Shown here piece after piece: positions 1 to 8,434 of a stretch of DNA of 64,000 nt. Origin of the DNA: Candidatus Latescibacterota bacterium (GTDB taxonomy: Bacteria > Latescibacterota > UBA2968 > UBA8231); assembly GCA_022827835.1 (NCBI GenBank), contig JAJEIO010000054.1, positions 1-64,000 of the forward strand, in the 5' to 3' direction. Under the pieces are notes generated by a model that was given only the letters and a program-made list of their open reading frames with translations, was not told the DNA's origin and did no database searches. The position numbers were made by a program, and so were the translations under genes. Position 1 is the stretch's first letter, and every line of letters starts with the position of its first letter.

Positions 1-288
1 CACTCATTGGTTCGTGCTTACTCCAACAGCCACGCATTTCAATCAGTACACGCTGCTTCTGAGGGTTAATCCGCACCACTTTCGCCTCGTATCTACTAGG
101 CCCTTCGGCCATCGCCGCAACCAGAGCTGGACAATCAATTGACCAAGGGCTTAAAATCCTCACCACTCATTGGTTCGTGCTTACTCCAACAGCCACGCAT
201 TTCAATCAGTACACGCTGCTTCTGAGGGTTAATCCGCACCACTTTCGCCTCGTATCTACTAGGCCCTTCGGCCATCGCCGCAACCAGA
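1..288. repeat. Direct duplication of 125 bp (1-125 and 164-288), identical by eye
   Basis: cactcattggttcgtgcttactcc...gccgcaaccaga occurs twice, 163 bp apart; the second copy is the 3' part of the 135-857 gene. Confidence 0.95.
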
Positions 289-857
289 TCTGCTACCAAG
301 TAACGCGGTGCCCATCCGATCATACAGTAGTCCTCCGTCTGAATTTGCACGGTCAACCCGGTCGCAGGATTGGTCAATACCAGTGTGACATGCAGCTCTT
401 CTCCGTGCTTAAGACGGCCAATTTGATCTTTGATGTACCGCCAACCGCGCAGAAAGAATCGGCAAGAGAAGCTCCCGGTGTCGTCTTTCTCAATCTTTGG
501 AAAAACCTCGTAAGAGTCCGTTACGCGATGGCCTCCATTGGTGGACAAAATCTCAATGGGATCAGCTTCCTCGGTTAGATCAAGGCTGTGAAGGTAGTCA
601 GTAAAGTCCGGCCTTGCCCGATTCATAACCCGATTTTGGAATAGCGGAAACAGTTCCGCGGACTGATAATCTCCATTCAAATCGGGAAATTCGATCAACA
701 GAGGAAACCCCACCTCCTCTTGTGCTCGCTTTGCGCCGCCGATATAACGAAAGCGATAGAACGAACGTTCGACATCAGCATCCAGCCGACCCACCGGGAA
801 CCATGCCTTGCTGGGCTCGTTGTCCTGCCATGCTAGAAATAAGGTTCTTGTGCTCAT
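135..857 (-). CDS. HIRAN-like domain protein, partner of the adjacent HipA-like kinase
   Basis: ORF 240 aa; GWRYI..L..GEELHVTL..NPATGLTVQI...IGWAPRYLVADL resembles the HIRAN core; ATGA overlap (854-857) with the upstream kinase gene. Confidence 0.6.
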   Translation of the reverse strand: MSTRTLFLAWQDNEPSKAWFPVGRLDADVERSFYRFRYIGGAKRAQEEVGFPLLIEFPDLNGDYQSAELFPLFQNRVMNRARPDFTDYLHSLDLTEEADPIEILSTNGGHRVTDSYEVFPKIEKDDTGSFSCRFFLRGWRYIKDQIGRLKHGEELHVTLVLTNPATGLTVQIQTEDYCMIGWAPRYLVADLVAAMAEGPSRYEAKVVRINPQKQRVLIEMRGCWSKHEPMSGEDFKPLVN

Positions 858-1771
858 TGGAAAAGCTCCTGCAATTGTTCAAGATTATAGTGCATCAGCG
901 CAATCGCAAATTTTCTGGCTGAAGAGGACATCCAATCACTAGGCACGCGGTTTACGAGATCATCCACGGATCTCTCGTCCAGTTTTTCGAGTTTCGTCAG
1001 CGCTGGACGGAAAAGGTCTGGATATTTGCGAGTAGCACGTTGTACCAACTCCAGTGGCCTAGGGGCGTGCTGATCGTCCTCCGACCAGTAAATCGCGCCG
1101 CGTCCTTTGCGTCCTTTGCGTCCTTTTCCAACATAGTCGCCTACGCGGTTTTCTGCCAGTAGTCTATCGCGTTCCGTATCCAGAAGCTCCCGACCTAACG
1201 ATGAGGCGTGGTCGAACGACGGCGCTACGGACAAATCTACCCAGTGGGATCCTTTTCGCTCCCATCGTAGTATGCCCCAGTTCTCGTGGTGGCGATCCGT
1301 ATTGCCAATCAACGCGTCTAGGACTACGTACTCTGCAAAGAGCCCCTTCGCCTTCTCTGCGTGTTCAGACTCTCCAAAAACAAGGTCCATTATCTGCCAG
1401 ATATTCGCTAGGGTATGACTCGATTGACGGGATTCTTTCTCGGGATCGTAGCCATGAATAGCTCTCTTCAACATCTGATTGCCGTGGATCAATTCCTGAC
1501 CCTCTTGGACAAACGATTTCGTCACAGATCCTTTATATTCTTGAAATACCGCCAATTCCACCCTCGCATGTTGAATTCCCAGTAAGGCCGCGACCTCGGC
1601 GGCAATTTTTTCCGCCCAGTGTTCCCCTGTATTACGGCGGGGGTATTTGAAGAGCCAATCTCCTTCTTCTGCCTTCGGATGGAAATACCAGAACTTATCT
1701 TTGCTCCCCATATCCTCGGACTCTCTGACCGATTCTCGCGTCACTTCAATGATTGGGTATAGATCAGGCAT
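854..1771 (-). CDS. HipA-like (HipA_C) serine/threonine kinase
   Basis: ORF 305 aa with LIGNTDRHHENWGIL (HipA-type catalytic loop) and FDHASSLGREL. Confidence 0.75.
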   Translation of the reverse strand: MPDLYPIIEVTRESVRESEDMGSKDKFWYFHPKAEEGDWLFKYPRRNTGEHWAEKIAAEVAALLGIQHARVELAVFQEYKGSVTKSFVQEGQELIHGNQMLKRAIHGYDPEKESRQSSHTLANIWQIMDLVFGESEHAEKAKGLFAEYVVLDALIGNTDRHHENWGILRWERKGSHWVDLSVAPSFDHASSLGRELLDTERDRLLAENRVGDYVGKGRKGRKGRGAIYWSEDDQHAPRPLELVQRATRKYPDLFRPALTKLEKLDERSVDDLVNRVPSDWMSSSARKFAIALMHYNLEQLQELFQ

Positions 1772-1851
1772 GACTATAACTTCGCGTCCTCAGCTTCATA
1801 CCGCCACATTTCCGTTTATCAGCAGAGTCGTCGAAGAGAGGGTAAAGCACT

Positions 1852-1886
1852 ATTCAACAAAACCGTTGTCAACGAATTTGTTGAAT
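1852..1886. promoter_or_regulatory. Palindrome between the ADH stop and the hipA-like start (operator or terminator)
   Basis: attcaacaaaaccgttgtcaacgaatttgttgaat; outer 10-bp arms perfect, inner cgttg-t-caacg perfect. Confidence 0.6.
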
Positions 1887-1916
1887 AAATCGCAAGATTT
1901 GCTTAAAAGCAGCTTC

Positions 1917-3191
1917 CTACCAATAACTCAGCGCGTCCTCAAAAATCCTTGCCAGTTCCTCGGCGTCGGCTGCTCGCGGCGAGAGCTTGGTCACTCGGTG
2001 CTGCGGCAGCGTGCCTTCGACTAGCGCCGGGATGTGCTGGCTCCCGTAGCCGAGGGCGCTGAGGCCGTTGGGTGCGCCGAGTTGGCGCATTAGCGAGACG
2101 ATGCGGTCGGCTAAGATCGGACCCGCATCCTCGTCTTTCGCTCCGCTGCAATCGGCTCCCAAGACCTCAGCCGCTCGCAGATGCCGCTGGGGGCAAGTCG
2201 GTGCGGTGAAGCGGAAGACCGCAGGTGAGTTGACGATCACGGCAAACCCATGCGGCACCAGCGGGTAATCGATGGCGTATCCCTCGGGCATATAGCTTTC
2301 TACCATGCCAGCCACTGGATAGGACATGCCGTGCGGCAAGTGGACGCCCGCGTTGCCAAAGCCAATGCCGGCGAGGGCCGCGGCCAAGCACATGGCGCTG
2401 CGGGCCTCATCGTCGCTGGGGTCGGCTACGGCGCGGGGTAAAAATTGCTCCACCAACCGCAAAGCCTCCAACGCCCACAAGTCGCTGACGGGATTCGAGC
2501 CTTGGTAGGCCGGTCGCAGTTGAGGCCGGTCGGGTCGGGGCCGCTGGTCAAACGGCAAGGCTGTGTAGGATTCCAAGGCGTGTGAGAGCACGTCGAGGCC
2601 GGTTGAGGCGGCCACCTGTGGCGGCATGGAGCGCGTGTTGTCTGGATCGACGATGCCCAAGGTCGGGCGCATGTAGCGGTGGGCCATGCCGGTCTTGGCC
2701 TTCATCTCGACGAAATCGAAAATTGCCACGCCCGTAGTCTCGCTGCCGGTGCCAGCGGTGGTGGGAACGGCGATCAGTGGCTTGAGCGGGCCGGGCACTG
2801 GCTCACCCCGGCCAATGGGCGCGTTGACGTAGGTGAGGAAATCGGCTGGGTACGTGGTGTACACGTTGGCGGCTTTGGCCGTGTCCATCACTGACCCTCC
2901 GCCGATGGCGACGAACCCGTCAAATCCTTGTTGAGCGAACTCAATCGCCGCCTTGAACGAGGCGTCGGTTGGCTCGACGCGCACTTGGTCGAACAGCGCG
3001 TACTCGACGCCCGCCTCCGCAATGGCCGCTAAGGCCGTCTGCACGGGCGCTTGATCGCGCAAGTTTGGGTCGGTCAATACCATGACTCGCTTTAGTCCGC
3101 GGTCCTTGAGATCCATGCCGATCTCCTTGGTGGTGCCCGGACCGAAGCGGATGTTGGAGGTGGCGATTTCGTAAGCAGTGTCGAGAAGCAT
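1917..3191 (-). CDS. Iron-containing alcohol dehydrogenase / hydroxyacid-oxoacid transhydrogenase-like
   Basis: GGGSVMDTAKAANVY, PTTAGTGSETTGVAIF, STGLDVLSHALESY; group III Fe-ADH motifs. Confidence 0.88.
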   Translation of the reverse strand: MLLDTAYEIATSNIRFGPGTTKEIGMDLKDRGLKRVMVLTDPNLRDQAPVQTALAAIAEAGVEYALFDQVRVEPTDASFKAAIEFAQQGFDGFVAIGGGSVMDTAKAANVYTTYPADFLTYVNAPIGRGEPVPGPLKPLIAVPTTAGTGSETTGVAIFDFVEMKAKTGMAHRYMRPTLGIVDPDNTRSMPPQVAASTGLDVLSHALESYTALPFDQRPRPDRPQLRPAYQGSNPVSDLWALEALRLVEQFLPRAVADPSDDEARSAMCLAAALAGIGFGNAGVHLPHGMSYPVAGMVESYMPEGYAIDYPLVPHGFAVIVNSPAVFRFTAPTCPQRHLRAAEVLGADCSGAKDEDAGPILADRIVSLMRQLGAPNGLSALGYGSQHIPALVEGTLPQHRVTKLSPRAADAEELARIFEDALSYW

Positions 3192-3288
3192 AATATTTAT
3201 TCCGTCCTTGTAAGGGCGGGGAATATAGGCTTAACTTGGAGAGGGAGGCAAGGTCTAGTGAAAAGAGTTTTGACTAGGGGAGATCGTC

Positions 3289-3714
3289 GTGGTTGAACGA
3301 GCGAATATGACGCATGAGGAAGTGGAGGAAGGGCAGCAGTTGGTCTTGGATTTTGGCAAGCTGCAGAAGGCCGCGGCCTGTGGCGAGGGGTTGGTGCCGG
3401 TGGTGGCGCAGGACGTGGATAGCGGCGAGGTGCTGATCGTGGGGTATGCCAATGAAGAGGCGCTGAACTATACGCGGCGCGAGGGCGTGGCCGCATTTTG
3501 GAGCACGTCGCGCAACGAGTTGTGGGTGAAGGGCGCGACCTCGGGCAATGTACTCGAACTGGTCGAAATCCGCGTCAACTGCGAGCAGAATTCGCTGGTG
3601 TATCGCGTGCGGCTCAAAGGGGAGGGGGCGTGTCACACCGTGGACGCAGATGGTCGGGCGCGGTTGGGGTGTTACTACCGGCGGCTCGTGGGGGATCGGC
3701 TCGAACCGGTTTGA
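3289..3714 (+). CDS. hisI: Phosphoribosyl-AMP cyclohydrolase
   Basis: VGYANEEALNYT, AFWSTSRNELWVKGATSGN, NCEQNSLVYRV; GTG start. Confidence 0.88.
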   Translation: MVERANMTHEEVEEGQQLVLDFGKLQKAAACGEGLVPVVAQDVDSGEVLIVGYANEEALNYTRREGVAAFWSTSRNELWVKGATSGNVLELVEIRVNCEQNSLVYRVRLKGEGACHTVDADGRARLGCYYRRLVGDRLEPV

Positions 3715-3720
3715 ACAAGA

Positions 3721-3770
3721 TAATCCGCAGATGGACGCAGATGGACGCAGAATAGGATACACAGGACGAC
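3721..3770. repeat. Interspersed intergenic repeat taatccgcagatggacgcag(atggacgcag)aataggatacacaggacgac
   Basis: Second copy at 31473-31512; internal atggacgcag unit duplicated here. Confidence 0.85.
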
Positions 3771-3834
3771 CCACCACTTGGATCGTTCAAATCATTCTGG
3801 ATTGCTATATTTTTGCGGATAGGAGGATTAGGCG

Positions 3835-4362
3835 ATGGCTAATGCCGTGATTGTCGTGGATATGCAGAACGGCTTTATGCGCCCAGATGGGACGCTCTAC
3901 TGCGGGGACCACGCACGGGAGATCATCCCGCGGATCGCCGCGCGGGTCGAGCGCGAAAAGGCCGCTGGGGCCGCGCTGTTTTTTACTCAGGACAGCCACA
4001 CTGCGAACGACCGCGAGTTTGAGATGTTTCCTCCGCACTGCATTGAAGGGAGCGAGGAGGAGCATATCATTGACGAACTGTCGCCGTTGGCTCAAGACGC
4101 GCAGATTGTCAAAAAGCGGCGCTACAGTGCCTTTTTCGAGACCGAGTTGGCCGCGATGTTGGATGAACTCGCGCCGGACAAGGTCGTGGTGATGGGCGAT
4201 TGCACGGATATTTGCGTCCTGCACACCGTGGCTGGGCTGCGCAACCGCGACTATCCGGTCGAGGTGCCAGCCGATTGCGTGGCCAGTTTTGATCCGCAAC
4301 AGCACGAATGGGCCTTGGGGCATATAGAGAAAATTCTCGGGGCACAGGTCACGAACCGCTAA
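3835..4362 (+). CDS. pncA: Nicotinamidase / isochorismatase-family cysteine hydrolase
   Basis: VVDMQNGF, VKKRRYSAFF, GDCTDICVLHTV (candidate D-K-C triad); adjacent to nicotinate phosphoribosyltransferase. Confidence 0.85.
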   Translation: MANAVIVVDMQNGFMRPDGTLYCGDHAREIIPRIAARVEREKAAGAALFFTQDSHTANDREFEMFPPHCIEGSEEEHIIDELSPLAQDAQIVKKRRYSAFFETELAAMLDELAPDKVVVMGDCTDICVLHTVAGLRNRDYPVEVPADCVASFDPQQHEWALGHIEKILGAQVTNR

Positions 4363-5363
4363 TGGTAGAGCGCAACTTATACGCGCCCTCGGCGGCGACG
4401 CTGGCGGGCGATAACGCGGATATTTACTTCCGCCGCAGTTGCGACATCCTCGCGGCTGAGCAGCTCAATCCGGTTGTGGCGATGGAGGTGTTTACTCGGC
4501 GGCGCGCCCTGCTCTGCGGTATGCGCGAGGCGCAGGCTCTCTTGCGGCAGGTGCTTGGCGAGGAGGCCGAGGTGTGGACCTTGGACGAAGGGGATTGGAT
4601 CGAGCCGCGCGAAGTCGTATTGCGGATTCGTGCGCCCTATCGGGAATTCGGCCTGTACGAGACGGCGCTGTTGGGAATGCTCAGCAGCGAGACGGGGTGG
4701 GCCACAGCCGCGGCGGAGTGCGTGGCTGCGGCCGACGGGATGCCGATCATCAGCTTCGGCGCTCGGCATATCCATCCAGAGGTTAGTGCCCGGATGGAAT
4801 ACGCGGCCATCGTCGGGGGATGCGTTGGATGCGCCACCCCGCAGGGGGCTGCTCTCGCTGGCATTGAGGCAACCGGGACTATGCCCCACGCCTTGATCCT
4901 GTGCCTCGGCGACACGCTCAGAGCAGCCGAGGCTTTTGATCGTCACATCGACACCGAGGTCGAGCGCATCGCGTTGGTTGACACCTTTAAGGACGAAGCC
5001 GAAGAGAGCCTGCGGCTGGCCGAGGCCCTGGGCGAGAAGCTGTGGGGCGTGCGGCTGGATACTCCCAGCGAGCGCGGTGGCGTCACAGCCGGGCTAGTCG
5101 CGGAGGTGCGCGCGCGGCTTGACCAAGCCGGGCATAGCCATGTAAAAATCGCGGTCTCTGGCGGTTTGGACGTCGAGCGGATCGGCTATTTCCGGGCGGT
5201 AGGGGCACCGGTGGACGCCTTTGGAGTCGGCAGTGCGATCAGCGGTGCCTCGGCGATTGATTTTACTGCGGACATCAAGGAAGTAGAAGGCCGACCCGTG
5301 GCCAAGCGGGGACGGATACCGGGGCTTACTGAAAACCCTCGGCTCAAGCGATTGGAACTCTAA
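4362..5363 (+). CDS. pncB: Nicotinate phosphoribosyltransferase
   Basis: SFGARHIHPE, VGGCVGCATPQGA, GVRLDTPSERGG, KIAVSGGLDVERI; likely ATG at 4362 overlapping the pncA stop (TAATG). Confidence 0.88.
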   Translation: MVERNLYAPSAATLAGDNADIYFRRSCDILAAEQLNPVVAMEVFTRRRALLCGMREAQALLRQVLGEEAEVWTLDEGDWIEPREVVLRIRAPYREFGLYETALLGMLSSETGWATAAAECVAAADGMPIISFGARHIHPEVSARMEYAAIVGGCVGCATPQGAALAGIEATGTMPHALILCLGDTLRAAEAFDRHIDTEVERIALVDTFKDEAEESLRLAEALGEKLWGVRLDTPSERGGVTAGLVAEVRARLDQAGHSHVKIAVSGGLDVERIGYFRAVGAPVDAFGVGSAISGASAIDFTADIKEVEGRPVAKRGRIPGLTENPRLKRLEL

Positions 5364-5375
5364 AAGGAGCATGTT

Positions 5376-6503
5376 ATGAGCAAATACGATTTTGGCAGTG
5401 GACGCACGGATCCCGGCTCGTTTCCCACGGAGGCGCTGGCCGAAGCAGCTAGCGAGGCCGTGCGCGAGTTGGGCGCGGAGTTGGTGCGCTATCCCGGCGA
5501 CATGGGCCACCAGGGCTTGCGCGAGGTCATGGCCATGCGCGAATCCAAGCGCGAGGGCATAGACGTGTCTGCCGACCACATCGCGTTGATGAACGGCTCC
5601 ATGCAGGCGGTTACGCTGGTGGCCGAGGCGCTGATGGAAGGGCCGGGAGACGTGATCGTCACCGAGGAACTGACGTATTCTGGGACGATTGGCGCGTACA
5701 AGCGGTTGGGAGCCGAGTTGGTCGGGGTGCCGCTCGATGAGCAGGGCATGCGCGTCGATGTGCTGGCCGACGTGTTGGCGGATTTGCGCCGCAAGGGGAC
5801 CCGGCCGCGCTTTATTTATACCTTGGCTACCTACCAAAACCCGACTGGCTCGGTCATGCCGAGGCAGCGCCGCCTCGAACTGCTCGAAGTGGCGCGCTAC
5901 TACGAGACCATTGTGGTGGAAGACAACTGCTACGGCGACGTGCATTTTGAGGGGCCGGAAGAGCCGGCGCTCTACGCGCTCGATGACAGCCCCAATGTCC
6001 TGTACATCGGCTCGCTGTCCAAAATTTTGGGGCCCGGTGTGCGGTTGGGCTATTTGCTGGCCCGGCCGCCCATGCTGGGGCGGATCCTCGACCGCCGCTA
6101 CGACGGGGGGAATAGCTTGCTGGCGGCCGCTAGCTGCGCGGCTCTGTTCCGCGACCGGTTGTGGCAGCACCTAGCAGAGACCAACGCCATCCTCAAGGAA
6201 AAGCGCGACGCAGTCTTCGCCGGTCTTGAAGAGAACGCGGGCGATTTATGCACGTGGTCGCGGCCCGTGGGCGGTATGTTTCTATGGATCGAGTTCCCCG
6301 AAGATGTGGATCGTGATCGCCTCATGGCCCTGTGCGCCGAGCGCGGCATTGTGGTGGCGCGGGGGCAGGGCTTCCACATCCGGCGCGAGGACGTGCCGGC
6401 CATACGCCTCGCCTTTGGCTTTGCCTCGCTGGAGGCGGTCCGCGAGGGCGTGCCGCTGTTGGCCGAGTGCATCCACCAGGCGCGGGTTCCTGTGATGGCC
6501 TGA
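5376..6503 (+). CDS. PLP-dependent class I/II aminotransferase
   Basis: TYQNPTGSVMP, VVEDNCYGDV, GSLSKILGPGVRLGYLLA (PLP-lysine region). Confidence 0.88.
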   Translation: MSKYDFGSGRTDPGSFPTEALAEAASEAVRELGAELVRYPGDMGHQGLREVMAMRESKREGIDVSADHIALMNGSMQAVTLVAEALMEGPGDVIVTEELTYSGTIGAYKRLGAELVGVPLDEQGMRVDVLADVLADLRRKGTRPRFIYTLATYQNPTGSVMPRQRRLELLEVARYYETIVVEDNCYGDVHFEGPEEPALYALDDSPNVLYIGSLSKILGPGVRLGYLLARPPMLGRILDRRYDGGNSLLAAASCAALFRDRLWQHLAETNAILKEKRDAVFAGLEENAGDLCTWSRPVGGMFLWIEFPEDVDRDRLMALCAERGIVVARGQGFHIRREDVPAIRLAFGFASLEAVREGVPLLAECIHQARVPVMA

Positions 6504-8398
6504 TGGGTCTGCCCGCAATCGCCTTGGTGCAGATGGAGGTCAAGCCCGGGCGACCCGACCTGAATGCGGAGCGGATGCTGGCCTTTATCGCGCAGGCGCG
6601 GGAGGCTGGCGCTGAGGTCGTGGTGTTTTCCGAGTTGTGCATTAGTGGCTATATCCTCGGCGACTTGTGGGAGATGGACGCTTACGTGGAGGATTTTGTC
6701 GCGTACAGCGACGAGATTTGTCGGGCTAGTGCCGAATTAACTGTAATCTTTGGCAATGTGGCGGTGGACCCCGTCCATAAGGGACAAGATGGACGGCGGC
6801 GCAAGTACAATGCCGTCTATGTGTGCGCCAACGGCGAATACGCGGTGCGCGAAGCCGTGCCCGCCGGGCTGCCCTGCGGCATCCACCCCAAGACCCTACA
6901 TCCCAACTACCGATTTTTTGACGACGACCGGCACTTCTTTTCGTTGCGCCACTTAGCCGAGGCCGAGGGTCGGCCGCTGGAGGACTGGTTGCACCCGTAC
7001 AAGGTGCGGCTCCAAGACGGGCGCTCCTTTAGCTTTGGCGTGCAACTGTGCGAGGACATGTGGTGCGAGGACTACTGCCACAGCGGCGAGCCCCTCGACA
7101 CGCTGGCGCTGTATCGCCACCGTGGCGCTGAGGCCGTATTCAACCTCTCGTCCTCGCCCTTTACTTGGCAAAAAAGCGATAAGCGCAACCGCGTGGTGCG
7201 CCAGATATTGGCGCGCTCGCCCCTGCCGTTTTTCTACGTCAACCAAGTTGGAGCGCAGAACAACGGCAAGAACATCATTGTGTTTGACGGGGACAGCACT
7301 GCGTACGCAGCCAGCGGGGACATTGCGTGCCGTGCGCGTCCGTGGCGGGAACAGCTCGTGCTCACGGGCCGCGGCGAGGTCGCACCGCCCCAAAGCGAGA
7401 TCGAAGCTCAGTACGAGGGCATCCTCACCGGGCTGCGGCACTTGGACGATGTGCGCGGTGCGGAGAGCAAGTTCCTGATTGCGACGAGTGGCGGCGTGGA
7501 CTCTAGCGTGGTTTGTTGTCTGCTGGAGCGCGCCTTTGGCCCGGAGCGCGTGTTTGCGGTCAACATGCCGACGCGTTTTAATGCCGCTGTTACTCAAGAC
7601 AATGCCCGCTCGCTGTGCGAGGCGCTAGGTGTCGATTACCTTTGCTGCCCAATTGAATCGCTGTACGAGGCCGTCGCCGCGCTCGTGCAGGGCGCGGAAT
7701 TTTCCGTGGGTCGGGGCGAGTACACTCGGTTGGTGGATGAGAACGTGCAGGCGCGCATCCGCTTTGCCGATGTGCTCTCCGGCTTAGCGGCCAAATACGG
7801 ACTCGTGTTCACGTCCAACGGCAACAAGACCGAGGTGGCTTTGGGCTACGCCACGCTCTACGGAGATGTCAGCGGCGCGGTGGCTCCGATTGCCGACCTG
7901 TACAAGGTGCAGGTCTTTGCGCTGGCGCATTTTCTCAATGAGAGTGTTTATGGCCGCAGCGTGGTGCCGGAGAATTTGCTCGACGGCTCGGTGGTGCCCA
8001 GTGCTGAGCTGTCTGAGGCCCAAGACGTGACGCAAGGCTTGGGCGACCCAATTAAATACGGCTACCACGACGCTGTGCTGCGGCAGTTTATCGAATACCG
8101 GCGGCACAGCAGCGATTTGTTGCAGTGGTTTATAGAGGGCGTGTTGCTAGAGAAGTTGGAGTGGGACGATGCGGCGCGCTTCCGGGCGTACTTCCCGGAC
8201 GCGCGCAGTTGGATCGAAGATCTCGAATGGGTGGAGCGTCAGGTGCGGATCAATTACTTCAAACGGATTCAAGCGCCGCCGGTCATCGTTTTGAGCAAGC
8301 GCGCCTTTGGCTTTGATTTGCGCGAGACCCAACAGCCCCCGTACGCGCCGCGTCGCTGCGCGCAGCTAAAGGCCGAGGCCCTGAAGGTGCGGATTTGA
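6503..8398 (+). CDS. nadE: Glutamine-dependent NAD+ synthase (nitrilase + synthetase domains)
   Basis: VVFSELCISGY, FGVQLCEDMW, ATSGGVDSSVVCCL; likely ATG at 6503 (TGATG overlap), not the 6332 start in the track. Confidence 0.92.
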   Translation: MGLPAIALVQMEVKPGRPDLNAERMLAFIAQAREAGAEVVVFSELCISGYILGDLWEMDAYVEDFVAYSDEICRASAELTVIFGNVAVDPVHKGQDGRRRKYNAVYVCANGEYAVREAVPAGLPCGIHPKTLHPNYRFFDDDRHFFSLRHLAEAEGRPLEDWLHPYKVRLQDGRSFSFGVQLCEDMWCEDYCHSGEPLDTLALYRHRGAEAVFNLSSSPFTWQKSDKRNRVVRQILARSPLPFFYVNQVGAQNNGKNIIVFDGDSTAYAASGDIACRARPWREQLVLTGRGEVAPPQSEIEAQYEGILTGLRHLDDVRGAESKFLIATSGGVDSSVVCCLLERAFGPERVFAVNMPTRFNAAVTQDNARSLCEALGVDYLCCPIESLYEAVAALVQGAEFSVGRGEYTRLVDENVQARIRFADVLSGLAAKYGLVFTSNGNKTEVALGYATLYGDVSGAVAPIADLYKVQVFALAHFLNESVYGRSVVPENLLDGSVVPSAELSEAQDVTQGLGDPIKYGYHDAVLRQFIEYRRHSSDLLQWFIEGVLLEKLEWDDAARFRAYFPDARSWIEDLEWVERQVRINYFKRIQAPPVIVLSKRAFGFDLRETQQPPYAPRRCAQLKAEALKVRI

Positions 8399-8434
8399 AC
8401 GACAGGACATTTTAACAGTGAAGGAGCTTGTCTT

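Noticed and set aside
5094-6170. 358-aa - strand ORF
   Set aside because: Antisense to pncB and the aminotransferase; His/Gln/Arg-rich composition typical of GC-rich shadow frames.
6332-6502. Extended N-terminus of NadE in the track
   Set aside because: Lies inside the aminotransferase coding region in another frame; ATG 6503 gives the canonical nitrilase-domain start.
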